Origin: Geothermobacter ehrlichii
Lineage (GTDB): Bacteria > Desulfobacterota > Desulfuromonadia > Desulfuromonadales > Geothermobacteraceae
Direction of reading: 5' to 3'
Assembly (NCBI RefSeq): GCF_008124615.1
Contig: NZ_VNIB01000006.1
Coordinates: 164,768 to 228,767, forward strand
DNA length: 64,000 nt
Shown here: in pieces, positions 45,100 to 54,558 of the stretch
Position numbering within the stretch: position 1 is the stretch's first letter
Layout: the number at the start of each line of letters is the position of its first letter
Program-made: the position numbers and the translations under genes
Notes under the pieces: generated by a model
What the model was told of the DNA's origin: nothing
What the model saw: only the letters and a program-made list of their open reading frames with translations
Databases searched by the model: none

Positions 45100-47868
45100 T
45101 TACGGTCTGATCACCGCGTTGTCGTCGGCCGTATTGCCACCATCCTCCTGATACCACTCTGCAGCTACGGGATAGGCGCTGAGATCGATCGTGCCATCCA
45201 GCACGCCATTGTCCAGGAAATCGATGGAGTCAAAGATCAGCCGCTGGGCGTAGAGGTGATTGTGGGCAAAGGCCCCGGGTTCGCGGTTGAGCAGGTTCAG
45301 ATTGAACGCCGCCCCCAGGGTGTCCGCATCCGGCCAGCTGGCATAGGCATTGGCAAAGGTCTGGCTGGCCGGGTCACTGGTGTTGTAGAAGTAGGGGTAG
45401 GCGGCCGCGTTGTAGTAGATTCCTTTTTTCTCCAGTTCGGCGGTCAGGGCCGCAATGGCCGCGGCATACCCGTCAGCCTGGGCGGCAAACGTCGCCTGCG
45501 TCCAGGCTTCCTCGTCCACACCGTTGTGGCAGGCCGTACAGACAGCAGCCGGGGTGTCATCGATGGGATCCCCGTTGGCATCGATGGCAAAAGGTGTGAA
45601 GCGATGATTGGCGCCAGCCCCGGTGTCGTACATATGACAGCCGGCGCAGGGACCACCGGTGCCGGTGTTCGGAGCGGTAATGCCGATTTCATCGTGCTCA
45701 AAGCCGACATTTGCGTAATCGGCGCCGGCATATTCATAGCCGATGGTCTTGTAAAGGATTCCGGCCGCCGCCAGGTAATGGGAGTTGGCGCTGCCAAAGT
45801 TTTGCTGGCTCAGAGTCGTGAAATTGTCCTTGATGTACTGGCCGTTGCTGCGTCCGGCGTGACAGGCGACGCAGACATTCGAATTGCCCAGATCCGGGAA
45901 AACGACCGAAGACCCCGTTGCATCCTTGTAATCAGCGACGATGGCTCCCGGCGTGTGGACATTCGTATCGTTGCCGTCATGGCAACCATAGCAATAGAGC
46001 ACCTGATTCTTGCCTAGACCGAGGAAGAACTCATTCTCGGCCGGATCATAATTTGCCGGATCACTCAGATAATTCATGGCACCGGTGGCCGTGTGGCAAC
46101 GCTGACAGGCCTGGCGGCTGCCGGGGGTTGTGGTCACGTCCCCCTCGTCCCAGTCGTAGTGCTTCCAGGCATCGGAGGTTTCATCGCCGTGCCCTGATTT
46201 GGCCCAGGCCAGAATCTGATCGGTGCCTGGAACCGGATTGGAACCCGTCGCGATCGTATCGGCGTTATGGCAGTTGCTGCACGAATTGGGCAGCCCGGGG
46301 TACTGGACGCTCTGGCTCGGCCAGACGATACGCAGGCTGTGGCCGGCGATATCGCCGCTGATCACATTGCCGGCGCTATCGGTAACATTGATCGCGGACT
46401 TGGCCGTCTTGGGCATGTGACAATCGGTGCAGTTGGCATCGCTATGGCCCATGACCGCCATTTCGTTCGCATGGTCGATCACCGCATTCGTCACCGCGGT
46501 CGGGTCATTCCGCACCTGGGCGACCGTCAGCGCGGCAAAATCGCCAAATCCCGCATGGCAGGTCAGACAGAGTTTGCTGCTGTCGTTGGGATTTGTCTGG
46601 TTGCTGGTGTCAATCGGCACCGTGATGCCGTCCTCGACCAGCTCGGTGACAACCATGGATTTGTTGCTCGCATCATGCATGTCATGGCAGACGAAACACT
46701 CATGGTCGTAGGATTTGTCGGCGGCATGCGGACCGTAATCAAAATCCTGTTGCTGCTGGTGATGGCTCTTGGAGGCGACAAAGTCCGCAGTCCCCGGCGC
46801 TCCGCCCCAGTATTTGCTGGCGTCATCGGTGACATCGTAGTAGTCCTTCCAGTCCAGCCCCGGCAGATACATCAGGGCCTCGCCATTGGCGCCGGCGCGG
46901 CTGGGATAGGCCAGGGTCGTGCCTCCGGCAGTGTATTTGCCTGAACCGCGGCTGTGGCACTGGTAACAGACGTAGTTACGCACGTACAGATTGTCGATCT
47001 GATCCACAACGCCGTCGCCATTCAGATCCTGGTCGGTGGTCATGGTCGCGGGATTGACAATGTTGTCCTTGGTCGGGCTGGTGGCATGCCGGCCGCCGGG
47101 ACCATGACAGGCTTCACAGGCAACCGTGCTGTCGACAAAGCTCATGGTCCATTCGTCACCGTCCAGAGCGACCGTCAGACCGGTCACATGGCAGCCGGCG
47201 CAACGGCTTTCGTAGGAGTCATTCTTGTCCGGCGGTGTCACGACATAGCCACCCGCGCCATCGTCGGCATACCACTTGGACTCATCATAGGTGACATACT
47301 CGCCGGTCTGGGCATTGTACTGGATCGGCAGAATGTAATGGCTCTTGCCGATCTGGACGATGTAGCGCTGCTTCCACTGCGCTTCGTCATTGAGAATCAG
47401 ACCATCGCTGTTCGTGTCCCCGTCCGTGGCATTGATGTTGGGAGAACCGCCAAGGGTATAGCGGATGTAGTACTTGGTGCCATCGATTTCGACATAGGGC
47501 CCACCCTGATCGCTACCGAGAATCGGGGCCTTGGCGCCGAATTTGGCAAAATTGGCCGTGGTGGACAGGTCCAGCGGAACCGCATCGAAGAAATCGGCAC
47601 GGCCGCTGTTGTCAACATCATTGATGTAATTGACCTCGAGGGATCCATCTCGCAGTTTTTTGGTATGCGCCGTTGCCAGCCATCCATCATGTTTGGTGGC
47701 ATGGCAGCCGCCACAGCGGTCGGAACCGACATAGGCGGTTGCCCGCACGATGGCTTCATCGCTTGTGGCCGTGGTCGCGCTGCCGCTGGAATCCCGGTTG
47801 CTGCCACAGCCCCACAGGGGAGCAACCAGTAATGTCGCCACGAACAATACAATCAGTTTTCTTGACAT
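45100..47868 (-). CDS. Outer-membrane multihaem c-type cytochrome lipoprotein (13 haems)
   Basis: The 922-residue protein has a lipoprotein signal (LWGC, cysteine 21) and 13 CXXCH haem-binding motifs (CGGCH, CAGCH, CEACH, CYQCH, CFVCH, CLTCH, CTDCH, CSNCH, CQRCH, CYGCH, CVACH, CAGCH, CTACH). It should be anchored in the outer membrane, probably facing outward, and pass electrons to extracellular metal oxides, electrodes or partner cells. It is last in an operon after a 10-haem cytochrome and a barrel protein, the composition of porin-cytochrome conduits in Geobacter relatives. Not obviously OmcB; I do not assign a name. Confidence 0.9.
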   Translation of the reverse strand: MSRKLIVLFVATLLVAPLWGCGSNRDSSGSATTATSDEAIVRATAYVGSDRCGGCHATKHDGWLATAHTKKLRDGSLEVNYINDVDNSGRADFFDAVPLDLSTTANFAKFGAKAPILGSDQGGPYVEIDGTKYYIRYTLGGSPNINATDGDTNSDGLILNDEAQWKQRYIVQIGKSHYILPIQYNAQTGEYVTYDESKWYADDGAGGYVVTPPDKNDSYESRCAGCHVTGLTVALDGDEWTMSFVDSTVACEACHGPGGRHATSPTKDNIVNPATMTTDQDLNGDGVVDQIDNLYVRNYVCYQCHSRGSGKYTAGGTTLAYPSRAGANGEALMYLPGLDWKDYYDVTDDASKYWGGAPGTADFVASKSHHQQQQDFDYGPHAADKSYDHECFVCHDMHDASNKSMVVTELVEDGITVPIDTSNQTNPNDSSKLCLTCHAGFGDFAALTVAQVRNDPTAVTNAVIDHANEMAVMGHSDANCTDCHMPKTAKSAINVTDSAGNVISGDIAGHSLRIVWPSQSVQYPGLPNSCSNCHNADTIATGSNPVPGTDQILAWAKSGHGDETSDAWKHYDWDEGDVTTTPGSRQACQRCHTATGAMNYLSDPANYDPAENEFFLGLGKNQVLYCYGCHDGNDTNVHTPGAIVADYKDATGSSVVFPDLGNSNVCVACHAGRSNGQYIKDNFTTLSQQNFGSANSHYLAAAGILYKTIGYEYAGADYANVGFEHDEIGITAPNTGTGGPCAGCHMYDTGAGANHRFTPFAIDANGDPIDDTPAAVCTACHNGVDEEAWTQATFAAQADGYAAAIAALTAELEKKGIYYNAAAYPYFYNTSDPASQTFANAYASWPDADTLGAAFNLNLLNREPGAFAHNHLYAQRLIFDSIDFLDNGVLDGTIDLSAYPVAAEWYQEDGGNTADDNAVIRP

Positions 47869-47909
47869 GTGATCCTCCTGATTTCTTTAGGTTGGAGCAC
47901 CCCTATTTA

Positions 47910-48731
47910 TCAATGGCACCGGCGGCAGGTCTTGCCGTCGCTGGCGCGTTCAAGCCGTCCCTTGATATCGCCCCAGTCAGCAGGATGGGGGTTGATGCCA
48001 AGACCTGTCTTGGCGCTATGACATTTCAGACAGATATCTCCTTCCGGATGGCAGGCCTGACAGGTCGCCAGATTCTTGCGGGCCTCGCGGGCGTGACTGC
48101 CACTCCAGTCGTGCGAAAGCAGTATCGAGTTGGGATGGCATCCCTGGCACTGACTCTCGTCGAAAAATCGGTGCGCGGGACCCGACGGGCTGGTCTGCAG
48201 ATCACTCCAGGCTCGACGGTGAGAAGCAAAGGCCAGATCGGCACGATTGAAGGTATCATGGCAATCGGAACAGAACCTGGCTTCGTGGCAGCTGTTGCAC
48301 AACTGCGGGTCGGTCCGCGCCGCGATCGGATGGCTGACCTGAAAATCGCCTCGATGCACATTGGCCAGGTTGTTGCCGAATTCCCCTTGCTCATCGGAGC
48401 GCCCATCGATGTGGCATTCGAGACAGAAGTTCTGTTCATGGCACCGGGAACAGTCGATTGCCCCCCCCTTGGCCTGGGCCCGGTGCTGAAACGCCCAGAG
48501 GGGGCCGTGACTGGTCAGACTCGGATAGTCGACACTTTCGGCGAAATCTTCATCATGGCATTGCAGGCAGACTTCTTTGTCGGGAACGATGCTCTGCGCC
48601 TCCTCGACGTGGCAGGTGGCACAGGGCTTGTCTTCTACATAACCGTCGTGCTCGGCATGGTTGAAGGTGATGGCCAGTACCGGGGGCGCGATAGCCAGAA
48701 TCGTGCAGAGTATCAACAAGGTGCGAACCAT
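47910..48731 (-). CDS. Periplasmic decahaem c-type cytochrome
   Basis: The 273-residue protein has a cleavable signal peptide (MVRTLLILCTILAIAPPVLA) and 10 CXXCH motifs: CATCH, CLQCH, CSRCH, CLECH, CNSCH, CSDCH, CQGCH, CQACH, CLKCH and CRRCH; the last closes the protein. It would relay electrons from the inner membrane or periplasmic carriers into the outer-membrane conduit. ATG 48731 follows AAGGAG and shortens a longer open frame. The barrel gene ends 17 bp upstream. Confidence 0.9.
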   Translation of the reverse strand: MVRTLLILCTILAIAPPVLAITFNHAEHDGYVEDKPCATCHVEEAQSIVPDKEVCLQCHDEDFAESVDYPSLTSHGPLWAFQHRAQAKGGAIDCSRCHEQNFCLECHIDGRSDEQGEFGNNLANVHRGDFQVSHPIAARTDPQLCNSCHEARFCSDCHDTFNRADLAFASHRRAWSDLQTSPSGPAHRFFDESQCQGCHPNSILLSHDWSGSHAREARKNLATCQACHPEGDICLKCHSAKTGLGINPHPADWGDIKGRLERASDGKTCRRCH

Positions 48732-48748
48732 AGACGTGCTCCTTCTAT

Positions 48749-49987
48749 TCAAAAGAGATAATTCAGGCGCAAACGGCCCCGATAGTATTTGTCCCACAAA
48801 TCGCTCTTAACGGCTTCGAACTTGCCCTGGAGATTGATGCTTTTTGTCAGGTACGCCGTCGCATCGACCCAGTAGCGCTGACTGGTCGTGTCATCCTCGT
48901 CATTGAACTGCTCACCGAGAAATCCGATTTGCCGTTCGAGAACATCGATCGTCGCGCCGACACCGGCTTCGAATTTCTGATGGAACAGATAGGCGACACG
49001 GGCCTTGATCCCCTTGAGATCCTGACCGTCATCATCCTTGCGATAAGTCCCGATCAGGTATCCGGAAAATTTTTCGGTACGTCGCATTTCGACGCCGGCT
49101 TCGAAGACGTTCGCGTCGTCAACACTCTCGTAGAATTCACGGGTATAGCGAACAAAGGCATTCAGGCCGCGGCGAATCAGGTAATCGAACTCAAACAGGG
49201 CTTCCTGATATTCGTCGACGGCGAAAACCGAGTAAATTGAAGTCGAAGAAAATACCGGCAGAGAATAGAGATATTCGGTCCGCAGAGACCATTTCGGATT
49301 GCGATAGTACTTGGCTCCGAGAATAAAATAGGTTACTTCGTCGGTCAGGTAGCTGTACTGGATCTCGTTGTAGAAACGAATCAGACTGGGAAGATTGTAA
49401 TCGAGATCGATCCCGAACAACTCATAACCAAGTTGTTCGTCCTCCCATTTTTGCAGATAGGAAAATTCGGCGTAAAGGTTGTTCACCAGGCGATCGGACG
49501 AAATCTCGCCGCCAACAATCAAGTCGCCTGCACTGTAGTTGTCGTCGAATTTGACATCCCCGCCACCAAAAAAAGCGAGATCAACCGGACCGAGATGGTT
49601 GTATTTGAGATAGAGGCCATCCATCACCGAAGCTCCCGCACTGGTGGAGATAAACTGCCGGCCGAGTTTCAGGTCGAGATTCTTCTTCCCCAGCCCCCGT
49701 TTCTCCAGATAGGCGTAATAGAGTTCGGAATCGGTCTCATACTCGTTGGAAAGATCATCCGCCAAACGGCCATACCCCCTGAAGGTCCAACCGCTGCCGG
49801 CAATGTCGGTGGCATTGAGCAGCAGGTATTGGTAGACCGGCGTGGCCGTATCCTCGTCGGCATTGTCAAACCATTCAAATTCGGTACTTGCGCGTCCTTT
49901 GATCCGGGTCGCTGCCACAGCCTGGCAAGCCGCGCCGACCAGCAGCAGAGCCACCAACAAGGCCACGATCTTTGAACAATTTTTCAT
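48749..49987 (-). CDS. Outer-membrane beta-barrel protein of a porin-cytochrome complex
   Basis: The 412-residue protein has a signal peptide (MKNCSKIVALLVALLLVGA) and many alternating hydrophobic/polar strands with aromatic girdles. It ends with Phe (RLRLNYLF), the usual C-terminal signature for barrel assembly. It has no haem motifs. As first gene of an operon with 10- and 13-haem cytochromes, it is likely the pore that lets haems cross the outer membrane. The start at 49987 follows AAGGAGGTGCT and removes an 18-residue upstream extension. Confidence 0.85.
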   Translation of the reverse strand: MKNCSKIVALLVALLLVGAACQAVAATRIKGRASTEFEWFDNADEDTATPVYQYLLLNATDIAGSGWTFRGYGRLADDLSNEYETDSELYYAYLEKRGLGKKNLDLKLGRQFISTSAGASVMDGLYLKYNHLGPVDLAFFGGGDVKFDDNYSAGDLIVGGEISSDRLVNNLYAEFSYLQKWEDEQLGYELFGIDLDYNLPSLIRFYNEIQYSYLTDEVTYFILGAKYYRNPKWSLRTEYLYSLPVFSSTSIYSVFAVDEYQEALFEFDYLIRRGLNAFVRYTREFYESVDDANVFEAGVEMRRTEKFSGYLIGTYRKDDDGQDLKGIKARVAYLFHQKFEAGVGATIDVLERQIGFLGEQFNDEDDTTSQRYWVDATAYLTKSINLQGKFEAVKSDLWDKYYRGRLRLNYLF

Positions 49988-50670
49988 AGCACCTCCTTGC
50001 CAGAAATTGTGCGAACGGCAGCGCAGGCGGCATCTCTGCAACCGTCAGCACACGACGACCGTCATGACCGCTCACCGGCGGAACCTTGCTACTTTGTTGC
50101 TGTTGGGATGAGCTGGGAGCCCCCGGATTCCATCAGCACCAATCTCGCAGCCCGTGGCAGGGGGCCGGAAGATCGACAACCACTTTTCTGACACATGTGC
50201 AACAACCAAGGGGCGACATATGAGTCTTTATCACAAAAATGATGCCTTGCAAGTCATGCCGGCAGAAAAAATCCGGCGGCAGACGGAGACGACGATCTCC
50301 GGCCACAAAATTCCATTGACGGCTTCCGTCTTGGGGAATTCATATGATAAATCCTCTCTCGTCATCATGGATGGTATGTCCTCGAAGCCAAAAAGCGGGA
50401 ATACGCCCAATCGAAAAGCGGGCGCCAAGCGGCTACCAACTGAGTTCCGGTTGGTCGACAAAAACACGAAGCCCCGCCACACGGCGGGGCTTTTCCGCTT
50501 GGGACCGCCCGCAGGCAACGGGGCATGCCTCCTTGTGAGCACGATGAAAAGGCGGTCGCCCGTCCCTCGTTCTTCGCATTTTCCCTGGACAGGAAGCGTT
50601 GCCCTCCCAGGGCAAGCAACCTCACTTCCCCTGCTGCTCAACCTTCCGCCATCTCGCACTCTTCAGAAGA
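49988..50670. other. Long non-coding gap between the cytochrome and leucine operons
   Basis: About 680 bp with no supportable gene. It holds the cytochrome-operon leader, a small palindrome (CACATGTG, about 50193-50200) and the terminator at 50469. Open frames here run through the terminator or lack ribosome sites. I see no known riboswitch core in it. Confidence 0.55.
50469..50494. terminator. Bidirectional terminator
   Basis: AAGCCCCGCC (50469-50478), loop ACAC, GGCGGGGCTTTT (50483-50494). The stem is perfect. On the minus strand it lies about 180 bp after the HMG-CoA lyase stop and could end the leucine operon. Confidence 0.8.
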
Positions 50671-51594
50671 TCAGTGACGGGTTGTTGCCGGGTCGCCGGA
50701 GCTTTCCAGCGCTTTGGCGACCCGGGAGCCGGAAGGACGCCCCAGCGCGGCGCAGATGTAGCGACCGGCCTCGACCAGGGCGTTGAGATCGACGCCGGTT
50801 TCGATGCCAAGGCCCTTGAGCATGTAGAGCAGATCTTCGCTGGCGACATTGCCCGAAGCACCCGGCGCGTAGTTGCAGCCGCCGAGCCCGGCGACGGAAC
50901 TGTCAACCACCGACACTCCCATCTGCAGCGCCGCCAGGATATTGGCCAGCGCCTGCCCGTAGGTGTCATGAAAATGCACCGCCAGCCGCTCGATCTGGAC
51001 CTTGCCCGCCACCGCCTCGATCATGGTCTGGGCCTTGCCGGGAGTGCCGACGCCGATAGTGTCGCCGAGGGAGATCTCGTAACACCCGAGCTCCATCATG
51101 CGGCCGGCGACCCAGGCGACGTTGGCCGGATCGACGTCCCCCTCATAGGGACAGCCGAGGGTGCAGGAAACATAGCCGCGCACCCGCAGGCCATGCTTAC
51201 GGGCCTCTTCGCAGACCTCGCCGAAGCGGTCGAGACTTTCGGCGATGGAGCAGTTGATGTTCTTGCGCGAAAAGGTCTCGGAGGCGGCACCGAAAACCGC
51301 CACTTCCTCGACACCAACCTCGATGGCCCGCTTCAGGCCGCGCAGGTTGGGCACCAGTACCGGATAGCAGACGCCCGGCTGCCGGCGGATGCCGCGCATC
51401 ACTTCGGCGGTGTCGGCCATCTGCGGCATCCACTTGGGGGAAACGAAACTTCCACCTTCGATCGCCGCCAGCCCGGTGCGGGAGAGCCGGTCGATCAGAC
51501 CGATCTTGATCTCGGCCGGTACCACCTGCGCTTCGTTCTGCAGCCCGTCCCGCGGACCGACTTCGACCATCTTGACACGCTTGGGCAACTGCAT
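50671..51594 (-). CDS. Hydroxymethylglutaryl-CoA lyase
   Basis: Splits HMG-CoA into acetyl-CoA and acetoacetate, the last step of leucine breakdown. The 307-residue TIM-barrel protein has the metal and substrate motifs PRDGLQNE (R15, D16), HFHDTYGQ and the catalytic cysteine loop [14 protein letters not shown]. It ends the operon and lies 3 bp after the biotin carboxylase subunit. Its product acetoacetate is the substrate of the CoA-transferase at 39066. Confidence 0.95.
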   Translation of the reverse strand: MQLPKRVKMVEVGPRDGLQNEAQVVPAEIKIGLIDRLSRTGLAAIEGGSFVSPKWMPQMADTAEVMRGIRRQPGVCYPVLVPNLRGLKRAIEVGVEEVAVFGAASETFSRKNINCSIAESLDRFGEVCEEARKHGLRVRGYVSCTLGCPYEGDVDPANVAWVAGRMMELGCYEISLGDTIGVGTPGKAQTMIEAVAGKVQIERLAVHFHDTYGQALANILAALQMGVSVVDSSVAGLGGCNYAPGASGNVASEDLLYMLKGLGIETGVDLNALVEAGRYICAALGRPSGSRVAKALESSGDPATTRH

Positions 51595-51597
51595 GGC

Positions 51598-53586
51598 CTA
51601 CCCCCCTTCCTCGACGTCGAAAACCAGCAGGGGGACCCCCTCGCTGACCTGGGCGCCGACCTGATAATTCAGCCGGGACACCACGCCGTCCGCCGGCGCC
51701 GTGATGGTATGCTCCATCTTCATCGCCTCGAGAACCATCAGCGGTGCTCCCCGCTCGACCCGGGCCCCTTCCTCGACCAGTACGCTGACGATCTTTCCGG
51801 GCATCGGAGCGCTCAGGTCACCACCGGCCGTCGCGTCCAGCGCATCGAGCCGCGGGTCATGCAGGTCGAAGCGTACGGTACGCCCCCTCTCGATCACGGT
51901 GACACCCGTGGTATCACGCACCACCCGGGCCCGGTAGCGGCAGCCGTCGATCACCGCGCACAGCAGTCCGCTCTCGTCGAGCTCGGCGGACGCCTCCAGG
52001 CTGCTCCCGTCGAATTCGAGCAGAAAACCCCGGTCGCGGTAGTGGGCGACCACCTCGATATCCCGCCCCTGCCAGCCAAGGAGCAGAGGGTGGTAGTTGT
52101 CACTGTTCAGCCGCCAGCCGGTTGTGCTGTTCCAGGGCGACCAGGGGTCGGCGGCGTCCACCGGCGACCGTCTTTCCAGCAGCAGGAAGAGGGCGGCCAG
52201 CGCCGGCATGACCGGCGACAGTTGTGCCTCGGATTCGGTCAGCTCGACGCGGTGGCTGTCGACGAACCAGGTATCGACCGCGCCCCGGTTGAAGAGGGGA
52301 TGATCGGCGACCCGGGCCAGAAAACCGGCGTTGGTGGTCACGCCGACAATCTCCAGCTGCTCGAGGGCGCGCCGCAACCGCCGCAGGGCCGATGGCCGGT
52401 CGACGTCGTGGACGATCAGCTTGGCGATCATCGGATCGTAGTGCATGCTGACCTCATCCCCTGCCCGCACGCCGGTGTCGACCCGCAGACGGGCGTCCTC
52501 GGCCGGAAAAAGCAGATGCTCGAGCCGGCCGATGCTGGGAAGGAAATCGCGGGACGGGTCTTCGGCATAGATGCGCACCTCGATGGCGTGACCGTCGACC
52601 GCCAGGTCCTCCTGTCGCAGGGGCAGCGGCTCGCCGGCGGCGACGGCAAGCTGCCAGGCGACCAGGTCCTGGCCGGTGATCATTTCGGTCACCGGGTGCT
52701 CCACCTGCAGCCGGGTGTTCATCTCCATGAAGTAGAAGGCTCCATCGATGTCGAGCAGAAACTCGACCGTTCCGGCGCCGACATAGCCGATGGCGCGGGC
52801 GGCCCGCACCGCCGCCTCGCCCATCGCCTGGCGGGTCTTCTCGTCGAGGCCCGGCGCCGGGGCCTCCTCGATGATCTTCTGGTGCCGGCGCTGAACCGAA
52901 CAGTCGCGCTCGAACAGGTGCAGCACGTTTCCGTGGCTGTCGGCGAAGACCTGGATCTCGACATGGCGCGGCCGCTCCAGGTAGCGTTCGAGAAGCAGGC
53001 GATCATCCCCGAAGGCGGCAGCCGCCTCGCGCCGCGCCGCCAACAGAGCCGGCTCCAGCTCGTCGGCGCTCCGCACGACCCGCATCCCCTTGCCGCCTCC
53101 GCCGGCGGTCGCCTTGACCAGCAGGGGAAAGCCGATGCTGCCGGCGGCTCCGCTCAGGGTGGGGATATCCTGACCTTCACCGTGGTATCCCGGCACCAGG
53201 GGCACGCCCGCTTCGGCCATGATCGCCTTGGCGGCTCCCTTGTCACCCATCGCCCGGATCGCCTCGACCGGCGGGCCGACAAAGACCAGCCCGGCCTTTT
53301 GGCAGGCTTCGGCAAAAGCGGCGTTTTCGGCCAGAAATCCATAGCCGGGATGCACCGCCTCGGCACCGCTGCGCCGCGCCACATCGAGCAGCCGCTCGAT
53401 GACCAGATAGCTCTCGGCCGCCGGGGCGGGGCCGATATGCCAGGCCTCGTCGGCCAGGGAAACGTGCAGCGCATCACGATCGGCATCGGAATAGACGGCG
53501 ATCGTCCGCAACCCGAGCTTCCTGGCGGTGCGGATGATCCGGCAGGCGATTTCACCACGGTTGGCGATCAGTACGGAATCGAACAT
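51598..53586 (-). CDS. Methylcrotonyl-CoA carboxylase, biotin-carrying alpha subunit
   Basis: The 662-residue protein combines biotin carboxylase (ATP-grasp loop KATAGGGGKGMRVV, metal region VEFLLDIDGAFYFMEMNTRLQVEHPV) with a C-terminal biotinyl domain (EAMKMEH, the lysine is biotinylated). It carboxylates biotin with bicarbonate and ATP. Identity as the methylcrotonyl and not the propionyl enzyme rests on the operon: it sits with the matching carboxyltransferase, isovaleryl-CoA dehydrogenase and HMG-CoA lyase. Confidence 0.9.
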   Translation of the reverse strand: MFDSVLIANRGEIACRIIRTARKLGLRTIAVYSDADRDALHVSLADEAWHIGPAPAAESYLVIERLLDVARRSGAEAVHPGYGFLAENAAFAEACQKAGLVFVGPPVEAIRAMGDKGAAKAIMAEAGVPLVPGYHGEGQDIPTLSGAAGSIGFPLLVKATAGGGGKGMRVVRSADELEPALLAARREAAAAFGDDRLLLERYLERPRHVEIQVFADSHGNVLHLFERDCSVQRRHQKIIEEAPAPGLDEKTRQAMGEAAVRAARAIGYVGAGTVEFLLDIDGAFYFMEMNTRLQVEHPVTEMITGQDLVAWQLAVAAGEPLPLRQEDLAVDGHAIEVRIYAEDPSRDFLPSIGRLEHLLFPAEDARLRVDTGVRAGDEVSMHYDPMIAKLIVHDVDRPSALRRLRRALEQLEIVGVTTNAGFLARVADHPLFNRGAVDTWFVDSHRVELTESEAQLSPVMPALAALFLLLERRSPVDAADPWSPWNSTTGWRLNSDNYHPLLLGWQGRDIEVVAHYRDRGFLLEFDGSSLEASAELDESGLLCAVIDGCRYRARVVRDTTGVTVIERGRTVRFDLHDPRLDALDATAGGDLSAPMPGKIVSVLVEEGARVERGAPLMVLEAMKMEHTITAPADGVVSRLNYQVGAQVSEGVPLLVFDVEEGG

Positions 53587-53610
53587 AAGATTGTGACCTC
53601 AAGTCAGGAT

Positions 53611-54417
53611 TCAGGAGTCAGAAGCGTCGCCTCGGCACCAGCTCGGCCGGCGTTTTTCCAGAAAGGCGGCCAGCCCTTCCCGCCCTTCGTCGCCGGCCCG
53701 CGTTGCGGCGATGCGCGCGGCGGTTTCGGCGATCAGCGCCTCGTCGATCGGCCGGTCGGCCACGTCGCGCACCAGCTTCTTGGCCGCGGCCATCGCCTGC
53801 GGACCGTTTTTCAGCAGCTGCCGCACCAGGTGGTCGGCCTCGCTCTGCAAACGAAAGGCAGGGACAATCCTGTGAACCAGCCCGAGCCGGCAGGCCTCGT
53901 CGGCATCGAACAGTTCGGCGCTGACAAAGTAGCGCCGGGCGGCGCGGGAGCCGATGGCCCTGACGACATAGGGGGAGATGACGGCCGGAATCAGTCCCAG
54001 CTTCACTTCCGAAAGGCAGAACCGGGCCTCCGGTGTCGCCAGCACCATGTCGCAGGCCGCCACCAGTCCAACGCCGCCGCCGTAGGCCGCGCCCTGCACC
54101 AGGGCGATGGTCGGTTTCGGCAGCGTATCGAGGGTGGTCATCAGTTCGGCCAGGGCCATGGCATCGGCGACATTCTCCTCGTAGGTATAATCCGCCATGC
54201 GCCGCATCCAGGCCAGGTCGGCCCCGGCGGAAAAGCTCTTGCCGGCGGCGGCCAGGCAGACCACCCGGACAGCGGGGTCGATCGCCAGCCGCCGCAACGC
54301 CGTCGTCATCTCGGCGATCAGGGCGTCGTCAAAGGCGTTGTGCAGCTTCGGACGGTTGAGGGTGAGAGTGGCGCGCCCCTCCCCGTCGATGGTTGTCAGC
54401 AGATGGTCATTGGCCAT
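53611..54417 (-). CDS. Enoyl-CoA hydratase, probable methylglutaconyl-CoA hydratase
   Basis: A 268-residue crotonase-fold protein. The oxyanion-hole and catalytic-loop motifs are visible in SFSAGADLAWMRRM and AAYGGGVGLVAACD; the Glu at the second catalytic position is within SEVKLGLIPAVIS. The operon position makes 3-methylglutaconyl-CoA the expected substrate, giving HMG-CoA. Start ATG 54417 (MANDHL) is chosen over a GC-rich upstream extension. Confidence 0.85.
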   Translation of the reverse strand: MANDHLLTTIDGEGRATLTLNRPKLHNAFDDALIAEMTTALRRLAIDPAVRVVCLAAAGKSFSAGADLAWMRRMADYTYEENVADAMALAELMTTLDTLPKPTIALVQGAAYGGGVGLVAACDMVLATPEARFCLSEVKLGLIPAVISPYVVRAIGSRAARRYFVSAELFDADEACRLGLVHRIVPAFRLQSEADHLVRQLLKNGPQAMAAAKKLVRDVADRPIDEALIAETAARIAATRAGDEGREGLAAFLEKRRPSWCRGDASDS

Positions 54418-54439
54418 GGTTCCCCACTTTCTGAAAAGC

Positions 54440-54545
54440 TCCCCAACGGAAGTGTCGCCGGGAGAAACTTTCCCGGGAGGGGGAGATTGCCTTCTCCCGG
54501 ACAACTCTCAGGCCTCCGTCTCTCTGCGCCTCTCCGTTGAAACGT
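54440..54545. repeat. Inverted repeats including CGCAGAG-type unit, copy 2
   Basis: CCGGGAGAA and TTCTCCCGG form one dyad; AACGGA and TCCGTT near the ends form another. The right side (CTCTGCGCCTCTCCGTT) resembles the CGCAGAG repeats at 43370 and 56215. It fills most of the gap inside the leucine operon. Confidence 0.45.
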
Positions 54546-54558
54546 CGCTTTTCGTTTT

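Noticed and set aside
49988..50220. c-di-GMP (GEMM) riboswitch before the cytochrome operon
   Set aside because: Such switches precede cytochrome genes in Geobacter relatives, but I do not find the conserved GCAAAC and ACGCAAAGC core here on the minus strand.
50154..50786. Plus-strand gene after the cytochrome leader
   Set aside because: It reads through a strong terminator (50469) and then antisense to HMG-CoA lyase.
50599..54540. A 1313-codon open frame on the plus strand
   Set aside because: It is antisense to the HMG-CoA lyase, carboxylase alpha and hydratase genes, whose motifs are clear. High GC with codon bias opens the opposite frame.
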